A stretch of 64,000 nt of DNA from JAAYXE01 sp964391195. GTDB taxonomy: Bacteria > Chloroflexota > Anaerolineae > Anaerolineales > UBA4823. Below are positions 63,345-64,000 of the stretch, piece by piece (position 1 is the first letter of the stretch; the number at the start of each line of letters is the position of its first letter). A program made the translations under genes and the position numbers. The stretch lies in assembly GCA_964391195.1 (NCBI GenBank), contig CAYMLG010000018.1, positions 1 to 64,000 of the forward strand, in the 5' to 3' direction. Under the pieces are notes generated by a model. The model searched no databases and was not told the origin of the DNA. It worked only from the letters and a program-made list of their open reading frames with translations.

Positions 63345-64000
63345 CTATATCACATTCGTCGAGATCTCCCCCCGGATGAGCCTCAGCAGCCGGTCCGGGT
63401 CGCAGTGCGGCAGGCAGAGCGCTGCCCGGTCCAGGCGTTTGCGCCGCAGGTAGGCCAGGGCTTCTTCCTCCAGCCAGGAGACCGGCACCGGCGTCCCTTC
63501 CAGGTCGATCACGGTCTCCGTGGCGGTCATGGACGGGACCCAGGCCTCCCCTTCCCTTCGCTCCAGGTCGCTCATGGGCTCGAACTGCACTCCATCGATC
63601 AGGAAGCGCCCGAAATGGGAGCGGTATGTTTCGCCCTCCCGCCAGGCGACCGGTAAGGTCGCTTCGGAGGCGAACAACTCCTGGAAGCGATAAGCCCCCC
63701 CTGCGCTCAGCTCCAGATCCACATCTTTTACCGGCAGCGGCAGCCCGTGCAGCCTGACCGCCGCGCCCCCCACCACGCGATAGCGCACCCCCGCGGCCGA
63801 CAGGCGGGCCGCCACACGGCGCAGGGCTGCCTTCCAGCGCGGCTTGACCGCCACTGCCAGCAGGTGCTCCACCCCGCCGTGGATGCTCGGATCGGTGGCC
63901 ACCCGGTAATTCACATCCAGCCAGGCTTGCCAGGCTTCGCCGCTCAGCGTGTTGATCTCCTCCTCCGCCTGAGCCACCAGCCCCTCCAGCGCCAGGATGG
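63345..64000 (-). CDS. Nucleotidyltransferase-fold protein, likely cut by the window edge
   Basis: At least 210 residues, open to the right end of the window, so the real start may lie outside; a GTG at 63977 is the only inside candidate near the end and has no strong ribosome site. The motif RVVGGAAVRLHGLPLPVKDV followed by DLEL is the Gly-Gly...DxE/D signature of polymerase-beta-type nucleotidyltransferases, and DGVQFEPM gives the next acidic position. It is of a different subtype from the gene at 15480. The N-terminal helix-rich part (EEEINTLSGEAWQAWLDVNY) recalls small DNA-binding regulators. Role unknown. Confidence 0.6.
   Translation of the reverse strand, partial: ILALEGLVAQAEEEINTLSGEAWQAWLDVNYRVATDPSIHGGVEHLLAVAVKPRWKAALRRVAARLSAAGVRYRVVGGAAVRLHGLPLPVKDVDLELSAGGAYRFQELFASEATLPVAWREGETYRSHFGRFLIDGVQFEPMSDLERREGEAWVPSMTATETVIDLEGTPVPVSWLEEEALAYLRRKRLDRAALCLPHCDPDRLLRLIRGEISTNVI

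Overview
The window is 64 kb of GC-rich DNA, roughly 63-65% by hand count of sample lines. It reads like a contig from an Anaerolineae-type member of the Chloroflexota. The reasons are the Thr/Pro-rich lipoproteins (one with an NBR1-type Ig domain), several -10 boxes placed directly ahead of start codons (leaderless promoters), the mix of ROK, AOR, LarA, GH38, GH1 and branched-chain-type ABC genes, and long hairpin-rich intergenic stretches. This assignment is inferred from gene content; no rRNA or tRNA gene was seen. A run of exactly 100 N (9068-9167) shows that the sequence is a scaffold.

Layout. 1-3.4 kb: the end of a lipoprotein gene, a ROK repressor with a clear promoter and operator, and a TauE/SafE-type exporter. 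3.5-9.2 kb: a run of anaerobic-metabolism genes, namely a URO-D-type methyltransferase, a 4Fe-4S protein, a tungsten-type aldehyde ferredoxin oxidoreductase, a LarA-family racemase and an esterase. 9.3-15.4 kb: an MFS transporter, then anaerobic glycerol-3-phosphate dehydrogenase encoded as a GlpA-GlpB fusion plus GlpC. 15.5-22 kb: a nucleotidyltransferase-like gene and recQ on the minus strand, then a lipoprotein, a phosphoesterase, a degenerate GGDEF protein and a PRPP synthetase. 22-30.5 kb: GH1 glycosidase, two consecutive membrane-embedded proteases (M28 and S8) and a GH38 alpha-mannosidase.

30.5-43.7 kb is the most distinctive block. It is a minus-strand set of twelve genes of visibly lower GC, read from one good promoter. 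It encodes an IclR regulator, a fumarate-reductase-like flavoprotein with a 2Fe-2S-only partner, a four-subunit molybdenum hydroxylase whose molybdopterin subunit is split in two (the architecture of clostridial nicotinate dehydrogenase NdhFSLM), a complete branched-chain-type ABC importer with a fused LivM-LivG, and an M20 amidohydrolase. The likely role is import and reductive/hydroxylating breakdown of an unknown, perhaps N-heterocyclic, compound.

43.7-47.2 kb holds a gene remnant, a small membrane protein, a DegV-type lipid-binding protein and 1.6 kb of repeats and hairpins. 47.2-53.3 kb carries a close FadR homologue with a near-perfect FadR-type operator on its own promoter, followed by an alkyl-DHAP-synthase-like flavoenzyme, a GlpD and an FGGY kinase. 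This looks like a lipid-backbone (ether-lipid or glycerol) module. 53.4-54.7 kb is a MurA whose fosfomycin-target Cys is Asp, followed by another repeat patch. 55.4-61.5 kb is a tight operon: sufE, a ROK kinase, a methyltransferase, and mrfA/mrfB DNA-repair homologues, with an HNH module inserted in the helicase. The window ends with a lipoprotein hydrolase and a nucleotidyltransferase-like gene cut by the right edge.
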